IMG/VR virus record: IMGVR_UViG_3300033149_000581 | Coordinates: 1-42,325 of that record | DNA length: 42,325 bases | Strand: one strand, 5' to 3' | Origin: a virus | Shown: positions 39,186 through 42,325 of the stretch, one piece after another | Layout of the letters: every line of letters begins with the position of its first letter | Position numbering within the stretch: the first letter of the stretch is position 1 | Translations under genes and position numbers: made by a program | Notes under the pieces: generated by a model | Databases searched by the model: none | What the model was told of the DNA's origin: nothing | The model's input: the letters and a program-made list of their open reading frames with translations, nothing else

Positions 39186-39368
39186 TTAGCGTCCGTAGTC
39201 CAGTGCCTTTCCAGTTTTGTCTCTTGCCATGCCATATGCTTTTCCAGCACAGGCTTTCTGGTCAGCACCTGGTTCTCCCATACAGATACGGATTTCCTCA
39301 GATATTGCTTCTCGTATCTGCTCTTCCGAACTATCTTTAGTTAAAGCGTCCATTTTAGGATTTGGCAC
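39186..39368 (-). CDS. Small Cys-containing phage protein (IRxCMxExGxxxKxCxxxxYxMARxKTG type)
   Basis: 60 residues with a GTG start at 39368 that has GGAGG eight bases upstream, inside the end of the preceding small gene; an ATG at 39383 lacks a ribosome site. 'ISEEIRICMGEPGADQKACA' then 'YGMARDKTG' matches a widespread small phage protein of unknown function. Two conserved Cys. Confidence 0.65.
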   Translation of the reverse strand: MPNPKMDALTKDSSEEQIREAISEEIRICMGEPGADQKACAGKAYGMARDKTGKALDYGR

Positions 39369-39489
39369 GACTTTTACCTCCATGATTTAGTATACTCATA
39401 GCCTCTGACATAGCCTCGGCTTGGTCTATATATCCCCAAAAAGCACGACTTCCATTAGTGATTCCCCATGAGCTCTTCATTTTTGGCAT
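39355..39489 (-). CDS. Tiny late protein
   Basis: 44 residues, ATG at 39489 with AGGAGAG upstream. 'WGITNGSRAFWGYIDQAEAM' is the recognisable core. Overlaps both neighbours by 14-35 bases in different frames. Function unknown. Confidence 0.45.
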   Translation of the reverse strand: MPKMKSSWGITNGSRAFWGYIDQAEAMSEAMSILNHGGKSRAKS

Positions 39490-39586
39490 CTTTATCTCTC
39501 CTTTTCTTAGCAGGTTTGGTAGGAGATTTCTTGTTTGGTTCAGGTGTCAAGTATTGTTCCTTATAGTGCTTAGCTTTGCTAGCCAT
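39455..39586 (-). CDS. Tiny Lys-rich late protein
   Basis: 43 residues, ATG at 39586 with AAGGAG upstream. Strongly basic ('YLTPEPNKKSPTKPAKKRR'). Overlaps the next small gene. Function unknown. Confidence 0.5.
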   Translation of the reverse strand: MASKAKHYKEQYLTPEPNKKSPTKPAKKRRDKDAKNEELMGNH

Positions 39587-39608
39587 TCTGTTTCTCCTTA
39601 TATCCCTA

Positions 39609-39637
39609 GGGGCTGAGCCTTCAGTTGACCCAGCCCC
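39609..39637 (-). other. Hairpin after head genes
   Basis: GGGGCTG/CAGCCCC stem (7 bp, 15-base loop) just downstream of the 39649 stop. No T-run follows on the minus strand, so it is more likely an mRNA-stability or partial-termination hairpin that sets capsid gene dosage than a full terminator. Confidence 0.5.
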
Positions 39638-39648
39638 CAGTGGATTGA

Positions 39649-40485
39649 TTAGCGGTCTATCATTAACCAGAAGAATGGAGCACCTTGTCCACCACCTTGG
39701 GCATGAGTCATAACGAAGCCAGCTATCTGACCCTTACTATTAGTAGCGTCAGAGTAGTCAAGTTCATCAATAGACCCATCGTGGCGGAAGATTCCAATTC
39801 TGTTGTTGCTGCCACTCCCAACTGCCGACTGCGGTGCTATCCAGGTAGGTCCCCAAGTCTGAACCCAGCCAAATTGACCAGAAGTGTAGACTAGCTGAGG
39901 CATACCTATCACAGCACCTTTGTCATTGCCTGTGTAGGCAGTTAGGTATCTGTAAGGACTAGCCATACACTCAGCGTGGTCAGTGTCAGCTATCAAGGCG
40001 ACTGGAATTGGGTCAGTGAGAACAACAGTCATCTCGCCTCCGCCAGATGTAACTACAGTGTTAGACTGGATCTGGCGAGTGAACGCCTTAGAGCTAGCAT
40101 CAAAGACAACTACGTAGCCTCCAGCTAGTTCATTGACAGCAACAGCTCCATTACCTGCTATGCCGTCAGTATCTGCTACATCTATTACAATAGTGGTAGC
40201 ATACTGAACAGCGGCGGCAGCAATGGTTGCATACGCTACAGTCTGTGGCTGAGTATCCTTGACACCAATGTCAGGATTTACAGTACCCATAAACCTGGCA
40301 TACTTGAATGTCCTGTCCCCATCTACATACTTGGTGCCTAGAGGATACTTTTGGCTTGCGTCAGCCACTGACAGGTCAGGTATCTTGAGGTTGCCCCAGC
40401 CTTCCTGATTCTCCACCCATCCAGGCATATATATTGTTCTACCATCCACTACTCTTAAGTCGTGGTTTACTCCAACTTTACTCAT
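39649..40485 (-). CDS. Head-associated structural protein, probable decoration
   Basis: 278 residues, next gene after the major capsid protein. 'GVNHDLRVVDGRTIYMPGWV', 'YPLGTKYVDGDRTFKYARF' and a central Ala-rich region with Thr/Val strands. Proteins of this start ('VDGRTIY') follow capsid genes in related phage contigs in my memory. Head decoration or minor capsid role is inferred from position. Confidence 0.6.
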   Translation of the reverse strand: MSKVGVNHDLRVVDGRTIYMPGWVENQEGWGNLKIPDLSVADASQKYPLGTKYVDGDRTFKYARFMGTVNPDIGVKDTQPQTVAYATIAAAAVQYATTIVIDVADTDGIAGNGAVAVNELAGGYVVVFDASSKAFTRQIQSNTVVTSGGGEMTVVLTDPIPVALIADTDHAECMASPYRYLTAYTGNDKGAVIGMPQLVYTSGQFGWVQTWGPTWIAPQSAVGSGSNNRIGIFRHDGSIDELDYSDATNSKGQIAGFVMTHAQGGGQGAPFFWLMIDR

Positions 40486-40538
40486 CTTAGTTCTCCTTTA
40501 TATTTTGGTGTTTACTATGCAGGCACACCGTTCAAAGC

Positions 40539-41621
40539 CTATACTGTTATCGCCAGGTCGTCTACGTCAAAGATTCTACCCAAGCACAGACTTGACCCCA
40601 GTAACAGAGCACTGTAGTTAACAAGTCTGATACCGCCAGCATCATAGTCTTCTAGTTCAGGGAAGCGGACTAGCTTATACAGGTCGCCCAGACCTTCAGT
40701 CCCACCATATGCGTAGGTTAGACCAGGCTCCTGATTCAGCACGTTTCCGTGCTTGACAGCAAAGATGCTGAAGGTTCTGTCATCCGAGTACAAAGCTCTG
40801 GCATCAGATGAAGAGCCAGTACCAGTATCTGCCTGCTCAGCGACAAGGTAGTCGGTTCGGATTATAGGGATACCATCCCAGAAGAGAACCCTCTTGCCCA
40901 GGTCATTGTAGCCCATAGTGATAAAGCCGAGACTCCCAGCGCTATCGTAGGCTAGGCCAGCAAAGCCCTTCTCCTGATAGGCAGCATCCATTCTGCGAAT
41001 GATTTCGTAAGGTGCCCAGATTTCATCTACACCATGAAGCATAGAGTCAATCAGTACCCTGAGATAATGTAGACTCAGCCCCGCAGAGCCGTTGTCTATG
41101 TTCTTGGGGTCGTTAGTTAGGTTAGAGGTATCATAGGGAGCTCCGTGCTCAGCAGCTAAGGCATGAGTGCCATCAAACTGCTTAGAGCTGGTATAGGTAT
41201 TGTCGGCATAGATTATTCTGGCACCAATCTTTCTCTTAAGGCCTTTCTCAGACTCCAGGAGCATTCTTGCTTCGTAGTTGTTGTAGGTTCCATAGATACC
41301 TGGCAGGAAGTGGTCTAGCTTCCTCTGGACATAGCAGCGGCGGAGGGTCATTTCCTTCTCCTCGTAGTCTACATCCTCAGTCCAGGAGAGTTGCTCACCG
41401 ATGTCAATCTCGTTTACTGCACTCTCAATGGCACTTACAGCAGATGGCTTCTCCCTCAGCCATTCTATTTTAAGACCGCTGTGAGCAGCCTGACCTACAG
41501 TAAGCCTATCCAAAGGATTATTCCTTTTTATGTCTTCTTCAAAGACACCTGGTATCTTCATGCTTTGCGTCAGCTTCTGTGCTGCCGCTAAGTTACTCCA
41601 ATGGCCTCCACTCTCAGCCAT
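40539..41621 (-). CDS. Major capsid protein (HK97-fold type)
   Basis: 360 residues. It follows a scaffold-like gene and precedes small head genes. Features: N-terminal helix-rich arm ('AAAQKLTQSMKIP', 'DIKRNNPLDRLTVG'), a central helix ('YNNYEARMLLESEKGLKRKI') as in the HK97 spine, and C-terminal blocks 'GKRVLFWDGIPIIRTDYLV' and 'LCLGRIFDVDDLAI' of the kind seen in HK97-type capsid proteins. No delta domain is included, consistent with a separate scaffold. It forms the capsid shell. Confidence 0.8.
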   Translation of the reverse strand: MAESGGHWSNLAAAQKLTQSMKIPGVFEEDIKRNNPLDRLTVGQAAHSGLKIEWLREKPSAVSAIESAVNEIDIGEQLSWTEDVDYEEKEMTLRRCYVQRKLDHFLPGIYGTYNNYEARMLLESEKGLKRKIGARIIYADNTYTSSKQFDGTHALAAEHGAPYDTSNLTNDPKNIDNGSAGLSLHYLRVLIDSMLHGVDEIWAPYEIIRRMDAAYQEKGFAGLAYDSAGSLGFITMGYNDLGKRVLFWDGIPIIRTDYLVAEQADTGTGSSSDARALYSDDRTFSIFAVKHGNVLNQEPGLTYAYGGTEGLGDLYKLVRFPELEDYDAGGIRLVNYSALLLGSSLCLGRIFDVDDLAITV

Positions 41622-41644
41622 ATTAGTTCTCCTTTAATAGATTT

Positions 41645-42325
41645 CTAAGTTTGAGGAGCAGTAACATTCCTTACACCTCTTACTGGAGTGGATTCTAGTA
41701 TCTTCTGCGCCCTCTCTATTGGAGTCTGGGGAGCAGCTTCTCCACTTCCACCACCTGTAGCGTAAGGCCCTATACTACTTCCTCTGGCTGTAGATACAGC
41801 CTTTAGTGCTTCCTCGAAAGAGTCAAGCGCCCTCATATCTTTGTCTTTGATAGTATCAGGAGTAACTCCGTACTGTAGTACTAGGTTAGCTCTCCTCAAC
41901 TCCAGCGCTCTGTCAGCCTCAGCCTTCAGAAGCGCTATGCTGTTCTTAGCAGCCTCTAATTCCTGCTTGACACTCGCAGCTTCCGTATCGGTTACTGCAC
42001 CCGACTTACGGGCTTCTTCATTCTCTGCAATCTTAGCGTTTAGCTGGGCTATTGTCTGCTGAGCAAAAGATACTTCCAGTTTAGCAGCATCAATAGCTGC
42101 CTCATGTGCCGTCTGCTGCTGAGCCAACTTCCCTTCTAAACTGTTCTTAGCAGCAATCAAATCAGACTCAGGAACAACCTTCTTACCATCAATGAAGGTT
42201 GCACCATCCTTGAACTCCACCTTAGGAGTAGTTGGGGTAGTAGAAGTAGTAGGTGGAGTCGCTGGAGGAGCCTTCTCTCCTTCGCCACCAGAACCACCAG
42301 GATTATTGTTGCCACCTGGTTCTGT
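41645..42325 (-). CDS. Scaffold-like protein, N-terminus cut by window edge
   Basis: 226 codons of open frame reach the right edge, so the start lies outside. The visible N-terminal part is a Gly-, Pro- and Thr-rich linker ('TEPGGNNNPGGSGGEGEK', then a run of Pro and Thr), then a long heptad coiled coil ('IAAKNSLEGKLAQQQTAHEA', 'KQELEAAKNSIALLKAEADR') and a C-terminal helix ending in 'RAQKILESTPVRGVRNVTA'. This is the layout of capsid scaffolds, which guide shell assembly through a C-terminal capsid-binding helix and leave the head. A GTG at 42220 has no ribosome site, so an internal start is unlikely. Confidence 0.75.
   Translation of the reverse strand, partial: TEPGGNNNPGGSGGEGEKAPPATPPTTSTTPTTPKVEFKDGATFIDGKKVVPESDLIAAKNSLEGKLAQQQTAHEAAIDAAKLEVSFAQQTIAQLNAKIAENEEARKSGAVTDTEAASVKQELEAAKNSIALLKAEADRALELRRANLVLQYGVTPDTIKDKDMRALDSFEEALKAVSTARGSSIGPYATGGGSGEAAPQTPIERAQKILESTPVRGVRNVTAPQT

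Noticed and set aside
1-42325. CRISPR array associated with the Cas4-like nuclease
   Set aside because: No regularly spaced direct repeats of 23-40 bp are visible and no other cas gene is present; phage Cas4-like exonucleases are common without CRISPR.
1-42325. tRNA genes
   Set aside because: No cloverleaf with a GTTCRA TpsiC arm was visible in the gene-free stretches.
1-42325. Direct circular joining of base 42325 to base 1
   Set aside because: The joined giant frame would run on in an out-of-frame, Leu-rich nonsense-like reading of the scaffold gene, so the ends are probably not adjacent.

Overview
The window reads as most of the genome of a tailed double-stranded DNA bacteriophage (Caudoviricetes). 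It has HK97-type head genes, a large terminase and portal pair, a family-A DNA polymerase, a RecA-like recombinase and many tiny early genes. I see no integrase, repressor, tRNA or CRISPR array, and no recognisable endolysin or tape-measure gene. By eye the GC content is in the low 40s percent. Shine-Dalgarno sites (AGGAGG type) and sigma70-type promoters (TTGACA-N17-TATAAT) indicate a bacterial host that I cannot name. TGA is used as a stop.

Layout. (1) 1-12278, minus strand: start of the late operon, read right to left. It holds the small terminase subunit, three or four very small basic or membrane proteins, the large terminase subunit, a LAGLIDADG homing endonuclease wedged between terminase and portal, the portal, and a giant open frame (at least 2354 residues) that runs off the left edge. 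(2) 12279-12407: divergent control region with back-to-back promoters. (3) 12408-20207, plus strand: about 28 very small early genes, many with CxxC zinc-ribbon motifs, in transcription units with their own promoters and two clear intrinsic terminators. (4) 20299-31650, plus strand: replication and recombination genes. These are a RecA-fold helicase-like ATPase, an SSB-like protein with a frameshift, a Cas4-like Fe-S nuclease, a Sak4-like recombinase, an RNase H-like protein, an ERCC4/HhH nuclease, a DNA methyltransferase, dCMP deaminase, a MazG-like protein and DNA polymerase I. Two non-coding, hairpin-rich stretches (23141-23276 and 25464-25880) interrupt this module. (5) 31651-31815: convergent junction. 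(6) 31816-42325, minus strand: the other part of the late operon, from scaffold (cut by the right edge) through major capsid protein to head-tail and tail-like proteins and a small holin-like protein.

On the minus strand the canonical order (small terminase, large terminase, portal, large virion protein, then scaffold, capsid, connectors) is split across the two window ends. A circularly permuted genome opened inside the late operon would explain this, but the edges do not join in a convincing frame, so some sequence is probably missing.

The most unusual signals are: a tandem pair of similar, potentially covarying hairpin elements in a gene-free 480-bp stretch (25445-25920); near-absence of GATC across the whole window; a degenerate HNH-like gene bounded by 15-bp inverted repeats in very AT-rich DNA; a giant virion-type protein with an internal duplication and an altered zincin motif; and a DNA polymerase with changed motif A and motif C residues.
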